This document shows positions 13,273-26,880 of a DNA stretch of 60,000 bases, one piece after another. Made by a program: the position numbers and the translations under genes. Every line of letters begins with the position of its first letter. Position 1 is the first letter of the stretch. The stretch is from assembly GCF_932526225.1 (NCBI RefSeq), contig NC_064041.1, positions 3,176,699 to 3,236,698 on the forward strand, read 5' to 3'. The DNA is from Nematostella vectensis (lineage: Eukaryota; Cnidaria; Anthozoa; Actiniaria; Edwardsiidae). The notes under the pieces are model-generated. The model worked only from the letters and a program-made list of their open reading frames with translations, had not been told where the DNA came from and searched no databases.

Positions 13273-13467
13273 GTGAGAGTTTCAAGGACTTCTTAGCTAA
13301 GAGGATTTTTTCGTGCTGATTGTATACTCAAGCGACGTTTTGCCTAGCTTGTTGGCTTCATATATCAATCAAATGTTAGCTTGTTTTTATCGGTGTACTT
13401 TACCTGTCGAGGTGGTCAAGCTAGCGCGCGTTGCACTGTAAATATATTAAGCAAAGCATTCTGTTGA

Positions 13468-13820
13468 AAAAGGACTCAACATTGATATGCCCTTGCTGGA
13501 TCTTGTTCCGCCTCAAGGAAAGTTTTCCGATAAGAAAGGACTAAACAATGATGAGCATTTGGTTGGCTCCTGGTTGGGTCTTGTTCCGCCTTAATAAAAG
13601 GTTTTTGAGAAAGGGCTCAACACTGATGTGATCTTTCTTGGCTCTGGCCTGGTCTTGTGTCGCCTCAAGCAAATAATTCTAATGAGAAAGATTCATTACT
13701 GATGAGTCCTTGTTTGGCTCGGGTCAGACTTTGTGTCGCCTCAATCAATGGTTTCTGAGAAAGAACTCAACGATGATGAGCCCTTGGTTGTCTGCGGTCG
13801 GATCTTGTGCCGCACGGGGC
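13468..13820. repeat. Degenerate tandem repeat, unit about 80 bp
   Basis: About four to five diverged units, each with a gagaaagg-ctcaac-ctgatg motif followed by ggctc and cttgt-tcgcctcaa. Open frames inside it are incidental. Confidence 0.75.
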
Positions 13821-14284
13821 AGTTAATCCATTCACACGAGTCCTACAAGTCAGTGAATATCGATAATTATTATTTTTCTCTGAATACAATAATTTTAATA
13901 AATCAATGCATGCAATTCGCGGTCCCTATATAGAATCGATACCACTATTACCAAAATCCACGTTATGACTATTGTTTATTATTGTATATTGACTATTTGA
14001 GTTAAAAATAACACCTTATTAGAAAAAAATGCAAACAAAAAAAACAGAGTGTGTGGTAAAACACAATGCACAAGATAACTTTACACCGCGATCTGTGTTT
14101 TATGCAGCAATGTCTTTGACTATAACGTTCACAGTTATCTTAAAACTCGAAAACAAGTCATTCTCAGTATCGAGTGAGTACTTACGAGTTCCGTTTGCTG
14201 TTGCCATAGCGACAAGCCACCCTCGGCACTTAATTGGCCAGCACAACTGAGAACTAGAGGCTCCGATTCCCTAGGGGGGGAGGG

Positions 14285-14700
14285 GTAATAATAAGTATAA
14301 TCAATATCAACCTAGACTACCATCATCATCAACATTTATATCGCAATTGTCATCATCAACATCACCCTAATAGCTAGACTACCATCATCATCATTTATAT
14401 CGCAATTGTCATCATCAACATCACCCTAATAGCTAGACTACCATCATCATCATTAATATCGCAATTGTCATCATCATCACTGTAATAACCTAGACCTAAT
14501 CATTATTTATATCGCAATTGTCATCATCAACATCACCCTAATAGCTAGACTACCATCATCATCATTTATATCGCAATTGTAATCATCATCACTGTAATAA
14601 CCTAGACCTAATCATTATCACCACCACCACCATCATCATCACCATCATCATCATCATCATCTCCGTCATCATCATCATCATTATAATCATCATCATCACT
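14285..14700. repeat. ATC-rich microsatellite with compound units
   Basis: Runs of catcatcatc are interleaved with a unit of roughly 70 bp containing ctagactacc, tttatatcgcaattgtc and aacatcaccctaatag, repeated about five times. This is a simple-sequence expansion with a higher-order unit. Confidence 0.9.
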
Positions 14701-14882
14701 ATGCTATGTTGATAAATCGACCATGAGAATTTTTTTCATTTTTTAACGGCAGAAAACGATAAGATAGTGTTGGTAGGTGTGTGTATAGGTGTTATGATGT
14801 GCCATTAATTTCGAAATTTGGTGGGCCCCCCTGACAATGGCCGAAAAACCTCCATGATGGTCGATTTATCAACAAGCCATGA
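14700..14882. mobile_element. MITE-like inverted-repeat element
   Basis: Left arm GTTGATAAATCGACCATGAG (near 14708) and right arm catgatggtcgatttatcaac (near 14852) are inverted copies about 150 bp apart. The interior is non-coding. Confidence 0.5.
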
Positions 14883-15772
14883 CTCACCCCTTTAAACCGG
14901 GGGGATCTCAAATATTGACAAAAGGTAGCTCTGGCCTTACAAAACTATTGTGCCAAGTTTCATTGATTTTGAACACTCTCATATGAGATGTTGTCTTTTT
15001 TTGTAAAAAAGCAAATTTTCGAAAAAAGTACTCTTGATTTATAGTTGAAGATGTAAAGCTATAGCAACCAAGTGTGGAGGGTGATTACAGCCATTAATCA
15101 GTCTATATTTGTCCCAGTGTGCCAGCGTTATATTTAACGCAGTTTGGTTGCGGCTTTTTATATCCGGGCTAGGAGCTCAAAGAATCGTAGAAAAAATATC
15201 GGGAAAGATCTTTCTTTCAGATAAATGTCTTTATTATGTACTGAGGCGTTGGATTAATTGCGCCTTCTATGTATTTGGGTGTGTAGTCTGAGAATAATGT
15301 TTTGACCAACATTGCAGCTCTTTATGTGCCTGATGTGCCCGCGATAAAATCGCGAATAATTTTTCCGGAAGATCTCATGAAGACAACAAAACCTTTGAGT
15401 GACAATAGTTCTTGTTGTTTACACAGCTAGAAATGGGATTTTTCACTTATACTTTAAACTATAAAGTAAGCTATCAAATTTTGATAAGTAATTTTACTGA
15501 CAGACTAGTTAAATTATATTCTATACAAACAAGTAGCTTGCAGTGATCAAGAATGGTTAAAAAAACTTTCTGTTTTTTTTTGCGGTCTTCTATTGGCTTG
15601 TATGCTTTGTGTAACCAAAAATTGTTAATCGAATGTTTATCTTTGGTCTAAAGTCTTGTGGTCAGCTTGTAAATATTTATTGTATCAGTTTCTTATTTGA
15701 GGAAGGTTTATTATCGTTACCGTATGGTTTTACTACTTTTCTTCTCTAACAATTCAAATTATCACCAATTCA

Positions 15773-15872
15773 GTTATCAACAGTCGAATTATCAACAGTT
15801 AAGTCGAATTATCAACATCGAAGTCGAATTATCAACATCGAGGTCGAATTATCAACATTAGCAAGTCGATAT

Positions 15873-15915
<43 letters not shown>

Positions 15916-15960
15916 ACATCATCATCATCATAATTTATATCGTCATTGTCATCATCATTA
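15773..15960. repeat. 20-bp tandem repeat followed by (ATC)n
   Basis: About five units of gtcgaattatcaacatcga, then a long CAT/ATC microsatellite to about 15960. Confidence 0.9.
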
Positions 15961-15988
15961 TCACACATGATTCACTACCAATGCTTAC

Positions 15989-16042
15989 CTGAGGATAACG
16001 AGGGATCTGATGGCGTCCTCGCTGACTCGATACAAAATCCTC
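15989..16042 (-). CDS. Possible additional 3' exon of the large TBC/propeller gene
   Basis: A 54-base segment between a ctacaaAG acceptor and a good CAG|GTAAGC donor. It would follow exon 16777–16621 in phase 1 and encode a Ser/Pro-rich stretch (ESARTPSDPSLSS). If used, the protein continues downstream into exons I cannot identify; otherwise it stops at 16592–16594. Both ends are plausible. Confidence 0.3.
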
Positions 16043-16591
16043 CTTTGTAGAGCAAGCTTACATTCTATGCTGACTGTATCACAGCTCTCGGATCTGTCCC
16101 GGACACGTTCTGTGCAAGTGTCCGAAACACGTTCGACAACATCTGCGACAAATCACGTGTAAAAATAATTCAGTAAAAACAAAATGAAGAGAATCTTGAG
16201 AATATATCCGAAAACATTTCATTTGTTTAATTCGACAATGATCGATAGGGAGTTTGCATTTTTGTATAATTATACGTTGAAATTGAGCTAAAGGAAATAG
16301 ATAAACAGATCTAAATTTTGCAAGTCTCAATTCACTGTATTCCCTAAATAAACCGCTACTACTTGTATCCTGGATGCTAGAAGGAAATTTTCGATGGTAC
16401 TAGTGCACATTGGTTGTCCTTTTCGGTTTCAGCACACAAAACAGCGGCAAACAACAAGATGCAAACGCCAAAGCGCGCGGATATGGCAAGTAAAAATGCT
16501 CACGCGCAGTGGTGGGGTGGTGGTTACTAAAAATAGCCAGGATGGGAATCGACATGGCGCGCGGGTAATACCAAAGAGTCCCTCTCTTATC

Positions 16592-16777
16592 TTATACTCT
16601 CTTGGTAGCGTACAATTCACCTTGTGGCTCTGGTGCTGTTCCACATTCAGGTTTGAGAAGCACGAAGCTTTCCTCGTGGTACTGCTTATTCTCGATGACG
16701 TCAAAGATGATCACCTGACCATTACCAAGCCCCACCCAGAGCTCCTCCCCAAACGCCATCACCGTGGTAACGCGCGT
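16592..16777 (-). CDS. Exon 33, propeller end and likely C-terminus
   Basis: Acceptor tttcaagAG. Encodes TRVTTVMAFGEELWVGLGNG then QVIIFDVIENKQYHEESFVL. 'LWVGLGNGQVI' matches the LWVGTGNGVI blade of JIP3/JIP4. The frame ends GELYATKRV-stop at 16592–16594; a donor CAAG|GTGAAT at 16620 could instead continue to 16042. Confidence 0.85.
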   Translation of the reverse strand, partial: TRVTTVMAFGEELWVGLGNGQVIIFDVIENKQYHEESFVLLKPECGTAPEPQGELYATKRV

Positions 16778-19700
16778 CTCTTGAAACGGCGATACTGTTA
16801 CCTAGCAACGACACATGTTAACTATCAATGTCACATGTTACCTAGCAATGACACATGTTAACTAGCAATGACACATGTTACCTAGCAACGACACATGTTA
16901 CCTAGCAACGACACATGTTACCTAGAAATGACACATGTTACCTTGCAATGGCACACAAAAAATAGAGGTAATCGGGTTGACAATGGCCTCAGATATACTC
17001 AGATAACAAACAGCGATCCCCTGTCAATCTACACGTGTGCGTGTTGATTGAGAAACTGGGCATGATACCTTATATGATATTGTTGAGCAGCGCCAGATTT
17101 TTTTTACGATTGGCTAAAGAAGATCTGAGGATCAGCTTTTAAGGATGGGTATGATATTAGTTCTATAAAGCGAACAATTAATAAACAAAAACAGGCACTT
17201 AACCATAGGGAACACCTTGAGACACGAATGTTCAGCTATACATTTTAATAAAGGTCACGTGCTGGTAATGTCACGTGCCTATGGTGCCTTAGTGTTTTCG
17301 TCACGTTTTCTTACCAGGGGCTGACTGGCGTCTGTGTCCAGAGACACGTCCACTTTTAGAAGAATTTCGTATGACACAGAATTGATAAGTAGCACCCAGG
17401 ACGACCTGAGACAATAATTAGACGTCCACTTTTAGAAGAATTTCGTATGGAAACAGAATTGATAAGTAGCACCCAGGTCGACCCGAGACAATAATTAGAC
17501 GTTCACTTTTAAAAGAATTTCGTATGGTGCAGAATTGATAATTTGCACCCAGGACGACCTGGTACAATAATTAGACGGAAAACCGTAAAAAAAGAACTTG
17601 CCTTTTAACCTAAACCAACCAAAACGAATGCTGGGAAAACACAAAATTGCTTGGCCCAGGAAGGTTGCTACCATCTTATAAAAGAATGGAGATACGTGAT
17701 TGGCTAATCAGGCCCGCAGCCAGGGGGGTTCGGGGAGCTCGTAAGAACCACCCCACCCGACTTGAAGGTCCGCCCTGATGAAGGAAATTTGAGTACCACT
17801 GCAGGCTAGGGCGATTTACCTAAGAGAAAATGGTCCACTAAATGGATAAACGAACCTCCCCGTTCAAAATCCTGGATACGGGCCTGTGGTCGATAAACTG
17901 TTGCTACCAGGAAGGTTGCTACCATCTTATCGACGGGCATCCACTTAATTTAAATAATACAAAGAATGGAGATACGTGATTGGCCGATGATAGCTTACCC
18001 GCGTATAGTGCACCAAACCCCATGATCCCCTGCGAGCAGACGACCGACCTGATGACGTGGTGACGGCGACATAACAGCGGAGTGGAGCTCCTCCAGGGAA
18101 CTGGGGAGCGATAAAAATACAGTTCAATAGCCAGAAGCCTGAAAAATACCGTCTTGGGTCAACGGTATCTGAACTTAACTGGTTGTGTGGGACTTATGGG
18201 GGAGGTTTCTGTTTTCAGTCTCATAATTTTGTGCAAAAGTGCTCAGACGTGAAAGGATTAATGGATAAGTCCTCGGACTAATAACATTGCAGAAAGTTTT
18301 TGTTGGTACCCTCGCACTAGCACAACATTTTACCAGCAATTTTGACGCAGTCTGCCCGGAGATACCTGACTTTGAAAGCTAATGGAAAAGTCCCAAATAT
18401 CGTTATATAGTCACTCACCTCGCATCAAGCACCACCACGTTATTTCCGCACCCGCACCAGACTTTACCGCTGACGTACGCAACGCATGTCACGGGAGCGC
18501 TTCCAATACGCACATGTGAGCCCATCGAGGGTGAGCCACCGGCATGAGCATTCTGCGATACAACGAGAAAGTAGTTTTTTAATGGTTAATAATATACACC
18601 GCTGTTAGAGGATAGAACAGGTCATTGTTTGTATACTGGAAGTGTGTATACCGGAAGTACCTGTGTTTACCGAAAGTATGTGAATACCGGAAGTACCTAT
18701 GTATACCGGAAGTGAATGTATGCCGGATGTGTGCCTACTGAGCATGGGTATACGCATACTTACCGGAAGTACAGCTATCGACCCATCCGCCAGTGCGGCG
18801 TACACCCTATTGTCATCCTCGTCATTGTAATAATGCGTGAGGTCGATCACGGAGTCGCGGAGTTGTACGGACCAGAGTTCTTCTCTATAGTTAACAAACC
18901 AACAAGTCTTTCAACTGCGGTGACGACTTTGGATTATAGTGTACAGGATACAGGGAAAATAATCAGGATAACAAAATACCTTGCATCAATGTTGAAGGCG
19001 TGGACGAACCAAGCGATCGTACCAACGAGTAGCGTTCCATCCTCCAGCACCTCTGCACACAGGACACGGGAAGTGATCTATGGAGAAATCATTTATCAAG
19101 GGCCTAGCTAGCACCTCTGCACACAGGACACGGGAAGTGATCTATGGAGAAATCATTTATCAAGGGCTTAGCTAGCACCTCTGTACACAGGACACGGGAA
19201 GTGATCTATGGAGAAATCATTTATCAAGGGCCTAGCTAGCACCTCTGCACACAGGACACGGGAAGTGATCTATGGAGAAATCATTTATCAAGGGCCTAGC
19301 TAGCACCTCTGTACACGGGACACGGGCCGTTACCTAGAGATAAATCATTAAGAAAGGTCTAGCTAGCACCTCTGTACACCGGAAAAGAGCCCTGATCTAT
19401 GGAGAAAACATTTATCACAGGTCTTACTAGCACCTCTGTACACGGGACACGGGAGGTGATCTATGGAGAAATCATTTATCAAGGGCCTAGCTAGCACCTC
19501 TGTACACGGGACACGGGCCGTTACCTAGAGATAAATCATTAAGAAAGGTCTAGCTAGCACCTCTGTACACCGGAAAAGAGCCCTGATCTATGGAGAAAAC
19601 ATATATCACAGGTCTTACTAGCACCTCTGTACACGGGAGGTGATCTATGGAGAAATCATTTATCAAGGGCCTATCTAGCACCTCTGTACACGGGACACGG

Positions 19701-22700
19701 GCCGTTACCTAGAGAGAAATCATTAAGAAAGGTATAGCTAGCACCTTTGTATACCGGAAAAGAGCCATGATCTATGGAGAAAACATTTATCACAGGTCTT
19801 ACTAGCACCCCTGTACACAGGAAACGGGAGTTGATCTTAAGCGGGTTATATAACTTACCCCTGCATCAAGTGTACTCATTTCTTTCTTGTTGATGTCGAG
19901 CAGGTAGAGTCGGGCGCCACCTCTACTGCTACACAGGATACCCACGGGCCTGGAGAGGTCTGCAAACAAAATACACTGTTACACAGGATACCCAATGGCT
20001 TTGGATAGCGGATAAGCAGCCTTTAAACCCTTTGTGCGACCGTAGCTATCATAGTCTTAAAAGCGACCCCCTGGTACAAAGCAGCCACTTTTCCAGAAAA
20101 TAAGTGAAAAAGAAGTGGCCAGAAAATTAAATAACTGTCTGGAAATCTATCTATGATAATTCTAAATGTAGTTATTTGTAGTTTTTATTATTTTCATCAT
20201 GATGTTCTCTTCTACTGAACAAGGCAGAAAACAATGCTTTTTAAGGGTGTTGGGGCAATTCTCTTAGGGCCGTTGCTAGGGAAACTTCTAGGCGCTATAA
20301 ATCCGCCAAATATTTGCGAAATGGTATGAATTTAGGCATGACATCATTGTTTATGAATGTCTAAATTTTGATGACGTTTCAGGTGATGAGATCATCACAT
20401 GAAGTCACAACAGACAAATTCTCTAATCTTAGCTATTCAAGTATCTGCAATGATAAATGTATATGTTTATAATGTTAATTGTGAGAGTACCTACAAAGTT
20501 ACGTATGCGTTTTGGATTCTGCCAAATAATAAAGTTTTCGCACATTTGTAATTTCTATTTTTCCGCTCTTATTAGAATAGTTTTAAAATATTGGAAAATC
20601 GATACGTAGTTTTGTAGAGCACAGCTAGGTGAATATTCTCTGCCTAAAAAAATCGAGACGTCCGTTCTTCGCAAAAAGAGTTGGAAACGCAAACCGGAAG
20701 TAAAATTATCTACGCATGCGCAATTGCATATTGTGATAAAGCCTGGTTACTAATACGAATGTTGTGATAGAATTGTGTTATGAAAATATCGACATATTTC
20801 CCGCTTTTCAACATTGAAATACGCATTGCAACAACTCCTTTCTTGCTCAAATCAGCACTTCAGGTCGCTAATTAGGTGCCCTTATCCTGTTTGCCTATTT
20901 TTGTTTTACGCTATTTGCTATTTTTCATGTTTTTCTCGCCAGTTTCGGGCGTCTGTTGCTAAAAATGTCGCGCGCCCTTAAATTGTCTTCCCGCCAATTG
21001 ATTTCCCCGCCTGAATGTGTGAAGTTATCGGATAATCGCGCTGGGAATGTCATGGATAAATAGTGTGAACAAGAGAGGTCCAAGCACTGACCCTTGAGGG
21101 ATTCTGTAGTGGACAGCCCCCCATTAACAATACGACTTCAAAACATTTACTTCTAGACAGCTTGTCCAATAGCTGGACATGAGGGATGGAGTAAAAGGTC
21201 TTAGGAAGTTCATTGATAAGATTGATAAGATTTGCGGCGGCAAAACTACTTTGTTCAGAGGTAGACCTGATGGAATTTACCGAGAGCGACGGAGGAATTG
21301 GGGTTGAGTTGATCATGATCATGTATTGCTCTACATTACATTGAAACCACTGAAAGCGGTGACGTAGGGTAGTAATTATCCATGTCAGACTTGGATGGAG
21401 ATGTACATGGACTACAGCTACCTTTTAGCCGATTTAAAAAAAAACTATTAAAGAAGTTTAAGATAACCTCTTACTAGCCATGCATGTTTAATGAATGTTG
21501 CCATGCATGTTTAATATTAGTTATTGTATGTTTCTTTCTCATCTAAGTTTACTGATACATGTTTTAAATTTCTTATCGTGTTTTGCTTGTCTTTTATTAC
21601 TGTTTTTGTACCTGTGCCTTGTCTGACGACAAAATCTTGTAAGTTATTTAATTTTGTCTATCTTAGCTAGATTAGCTCTTTAGTTATTTCTAGACAGCCG
21701 GTACCCGTTTTGTAATCTCATTTAGTATTGTATTGTAATGTCTTCTTGGGGTACAAATACAATATATTGTATTGTATTGTGTTGTGTTGTATTTTGAGGT
21801 CGTCCAAATAAAAAGAATGCCTAAATGAGGCGATTCGGTGGGGTTAAGTAGCAGCCCTCACAAAAGCCAATTAGAGCACGCAAATTGATGGACACTAAAA
21901 CAAGGCTGGATTACCAGCCGTTCGGCGGCGAAACAAAAGACTTAAACGCTTGGCTTCCCTTGGAAATAGAGCAAAATAAATGTACATATGATTATATCCA
22001 ATACATGATCGACTCAAACAAATCATAACATAACATCACGACATCATAAACAAATAAATAAATCAACACTCATAGCAACTTTGGCTACCCAGGGCAACGC
22101 AGTCCACCCCCCTCCTTACATCCACTGACGGTCACGCCCTGGGCCCGGGGGTGCAACCCTAGTGCCAGTCTACCTTTGCTTGTAGCCACTGCACACTCCA
22201 CGATCTGGTATTGATCCAGAAGCTTCTCTTGTTTGCCCGGACTGGGAATCTCTACCGTGAACGAGTCAACTCGAGAACGCTGATAAACACAAGCAATTCT
22301 AATCAGTTGATTTCCTTGAATCTGACTTGAGAGACTAATGTGGCTATAAAACCAAGGGAAATAAAAATGGGATGCCGATCTCAGCAGCGAACTTAAAGTG
22401 GCAATGTCACCAGGTCGATAACGTAACAATTCCCGATTGCTTTCACGGGAAAACACGAAAAATAGTGTGTCTATTGAAAGTTTCATGGAGGATGCGACTG
22501 ATACTTTACAGTAGATGGCCTGTTAAATGGCGCAGATTCTAATAGATTCTTTCGTCTCTTGTCGGTTGAGGTTTCCGTCTGTGGAAGTAAACTGGTGACA
22601 ATGCTGCTGATACCTTTAATCCACTGTAAAATCCAACCCAGGCTCCGGCCCACTTCTACATCTAAATTTAAACTAATGCGGGTAAAGATATATAAAAATA

Positions 22701-25700
22701 TAGCTATTGAGTTAATAAACCCTTTCTGGCGGCTTCACTTCTCGGCTAACTTTTTATTTTTCGTACTATTTCTCATCCTTGGACATTATCCGCCGGATAT
22801 CCCAGTGAGCCAAGGAAAAGGGTTAAGCCGAATTAAAAAGAAAAAAAAAACAGACCGCAAACAGAGACCTTCTCTCCTATTTCACAGCCCGTCAAAGTCA
22901 TACACCGCTGCACCTAGTTAGCGGTATCCTAGCTTTCCAACAGTGCTTTGAAAAATAAAGCTATGAGCATACTGTGAGAGTGCCTTAGGACATCATGAAG
23001 TCTATTGGGGAATGATTTAGTGCTGTGCTTATGGATATATGCAAGAAAAGGTGGATTCATGGTGTTTTTTTTGCTCGTTTCGCTTTGTCTGGACGAGAGA
23101 ATAGTTTTACAGTCAATCACCACAGGTCTCCTAAATGCTGTCTTTTCTGAAAAAAAAAATGTTTACACTGCTATTCTGGTTCTTTATGACCTGGAATTGA
23201 TTTGTTTGGCTTCGGGGTGAAAAAAAAAAACATCTGACTTTGGGGAGAGGAGTGTTGACTGGCTCTACCCACGTGAATTGTTCCCCGGGTTTCCCAGAAT
23301 GCTTTGCAATCCGTAACGGCACCCAAGATGGTTCACAAGCCTTCAAGGAGTGGACATTGTGTTTTGAGGCCGTGGAAATGGACCTGAAGGATCAGAAGAA
23401 AGGTATCTACTTGTTTCTTGAGCTGTGTTTGCTGAACTCTCTCCCTTGTGTGTTATTTTAAGCATTTTGTTGAGAGGGGTGATTCTGCTTTTCTTTCCTA
23501 TTTCGATTTGAAATTTGTCGAGGGACTTGTGCTATTATTTGGCTAAGGAGTAGTTGCAATCACCTTGGTTGAATGCATATCTTCAAGACCATTTATCCCT
23601 TAGACTGATGCCTAAGTATCTTCATCTTGTTGTGTTTATTTTGCGTTTATGAATTTCTTCGGTACAGGCCGGTTGAGGGGTCAATGTGTTACGTACCTTT
23701 CTTTCGCGAGAAGATATCGACATTCCATCAAGCCTCTGTTCGATATCAGAGCGGTGTTTGCTTTGCATAACATCTAGATCAGCATTCGATGGAAATGTCG
23801 AGATTTCGTCGAATGATGCCTGGAACGTGTTGTAAACACAGCACCTTAGTGACATCACAAGTGACTCACAAAATATAATCATCATCATATCATCATAAGT
23901 ATCATCATCATCATCGTCATCATCACCATCATTATCATTTTTTAGTTTGTTTGTTTACATTTCAATATCTAGTCAAAGAGTTGTACAGCACTGATTTCTT
24001 TCGCTTCCTTCACCTTAATTTTCTTTACTTGACTTTGCACTTACGCTCGTTTAAGATATCATTATCAACATCACATCTTCAGGGCCAATATCTTCATCAT
24101 AAACATAACTTTATAATTTTTACCTTGAATAAGCGATCCACATCATATGTAACCCTGGCAGCCCGCTTCATGTATTGCATAATCTCTAGCGGGCCGGACA
24201 ACTGCAGTAGAGCCCGCTGCTGCAGCTTGAGTAAGCCAATAGCAACTCGAAACAGCACCTGAAAGTGAAACAAAATTTAAGTCTCTTACACTCGTTTTCA
24301 GTCGCACGTGTGCCTTTACGAGTCTCAACTGTGTTTTGGTGGATGTCAATCATAACTTTTAAATTTTTCCAATTCTGCATCTGTCACAGCTCTAGATCGA
24401 TCACAACCAAAACAACATCAAAGGGGATCGCCTTCTTAGCTACTGTCACCGAGAAAATACAGGATAAACACAAAGGCAGCAATTAAATAAAGTTCGAATT
24501 GTTTCTTAGCATCGCGTTGTTGTTGTTTAAGCGCGTATGTTTCTATTGTCTGCTCACTTGACGCCGCTTTTTGGCGCTGTCTCATTGGTTAGCGGTCTAA
24601 CAGCCGCCGTATCTGCGAAATAGCTACTGTCATAAAAAACAAGTTATCGGAAACGAAAAACACGTGGGACTGAAAACCAGTGTCGAAATTGATATTGATA
24701 CCTGTGGTGATTAGGCCATGAGAGACTGAGAACTAATAATATACACAGGCGTGTTGTGGTGAAATCGACACGAAGCAAGCATTTTCAGAGCCCAGAAAAA
24801 TCTATGTAGAATCAACAAGAGTTAAATAAAAAAAGTAAAATAAAAGTAAAATTCAAATGTGAGTATATAGTTCCGTGGAAGCATCCACGACACCAGTGTA
24901 AACAGCCGCCAATTTGCCATCCTAGCAAAGTACCGAGTGCCAAAAAGCTTCCATTTCCATCGGCTGATTTACGGAATCCAAAATCATATGTTCGATTGTA
25001 TCCGGAAAAGAAAGTATTTTACTTTGTTTTTAGATGGCTATTTTGAGATTTTAGTGCATGCCTTCGAATATTAAATAAGAATAATAACAAAGGGGTGGCT
25101 GACTAGGGCACTTCAAGAAGGCAATACAGTCAAAACCCACGAGTAAGGACCTTCATTTTTGTGAGTCGGCCTGAACAGGTTCTTATTTTAATGGCAAGTT
25201 CATACTTCAACAAGAAGGATTCTTGCATAGCTTTACAGCTGCATCACTGCATCATTGATGATGATTTGAGAAAAGAAGAACCAGCTGTTTATTTTCAAGG
25301 CTATTTTTTTATTTTTAGGGGGTGTAAATAACAAATTCTAGGCTAACAGGTTCTTAATTGTCAGGTTACTTACTCGCGGGTTTTTACTGTATTTGACAAT
25401 AAAAAAATTACCTCTCGTCCTTCGTAGAGGAAGCAATCCCAAATTCGCAAACCGGTCTGTAGAAATAAATGACGATAATCAACGGGATGAAACAAGCAAC
25501 TACAGCGGTAAATGCTAGTTTTAATCGTCCCTGATTTTAAATTCAGATAATCAAATGCTTGTTTAGGTTTCATTGTTTTAGCTAATTTAAAATTTAAATT
25601 GTTTGAGTCGCGAGGAGGAATGGGTCATGTAGAAGCTATCAGAAGATTTCACCACATTGGATTGATCCTCCACAGACAAAGAACGAGAGGGAGCGGGCTT

Positions 25701-26839
25701 CTACACTTCTCTAAGGGATGGGAGCGCTAATTTGAAGCGGGCGCATGTTGGAAGCTGGGCAATAAACGAGAATTTGAGGGTGTTCACACATTGCACAGAT
25801 ATTAACTTATTCGTAGTTATGAACCATTTTTATCAAATGCTGCACCCCTCCTTACCTTAAAAGGTACTGCGACCAAGTAAACAGTTATGAGCTAATTGTA
25901 TACTGAAATATTGAACCCATTACATTAAAAAGCACTGCGACTAGATAACATAGTTATGAGCCAGCTATATCAAATGTTGCACCCCTTACCTCAAAAGGTA
26001 CAGCGTCTAGGTAGATAGTAATAAGCCAGTTAAAGGTCACTGTCGACAAATCTACTCCATAGTACTTGAAATGAGCGTGCAACGCTGGGAGCTTCTCACA
26101 GACAAGCTCTTTCAAAACTTCCTGGAATAGCCATGAAAAGAAATAAAGACAGCTATAACATTTTAAGTAATAAAGTTCGACTCTAATCTACCCACTTTTA
26201 ATCCACATAATACATTAAGCGACGCGTGTTTCAGATTTTTGTGGACGCCAAGTCCTACACTTTGTCCACAGAATTTTCTGTGGACAATATGTTGACCTTA
26301 CAACTCACGGGCTGCATAGAGAACTTTTAAATATTAGAAAGCTCATCGATCATCAAGGTATTTAGAACACCAATATACATTTTATAGATTATCAAACTGG
26401 GGTTTCAGACATGTACTAGGAAAGAGTTAACTGTGATTTAGCCCTAGCAAGAATGTTTGAGAAAATATAAGTACCAGTATAATACTAGAATATGTGCAAG
26501 TTCAAGGTAAGAAAGAGTACGAAATTTATTGCCTATGGCACTTCTTCTGTGAGTACATCAAAGTCGAGCTGGGACGTTTGTTAGGATTTGACTTGATAAT
26601 CATTTATCTTGATTATACCTGTCACTAGTAATTTGTCGGATTCGGGGTAGGAATTCGGACAGACGAGAGAAATCATTAAGCCGGCCTCACTGCCGATTCT
26701 TCATTTCTAAAGTAGGTAACGGAAAATAAAAATAAAAGCAATTCGAATCACTCATCTAATGTTATTGGCCTGATGTGAGCAACAAAGTGGAAAATGCCAC
26801 CAGCCGAGGTAAGAGTATGTATATTCACCCCTTAAAATA

Positions 26840-26880
<41 letters not shown>

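Noticed and set aside
14170-14215. Possible further 3' exon of the large gene (donor CTC|GTAAGT)
   Set aside because: The acceptor is poor and no frame gives recognisable propeller sequence.
14285-14700. CRISPR-like spaced repeats
   Set aside because: Regular ATC-rich units without unique spacers in a eukaryotic context; a compound microsatellite.
18000-18029. Possible exon between exons 31 and 32 (catcAG ... GCGG|GTAAGC)
   Set aside because: Splice signals are fair, but its phase (2 in, 1 out) cannot join exon 32, which needs phase 2.
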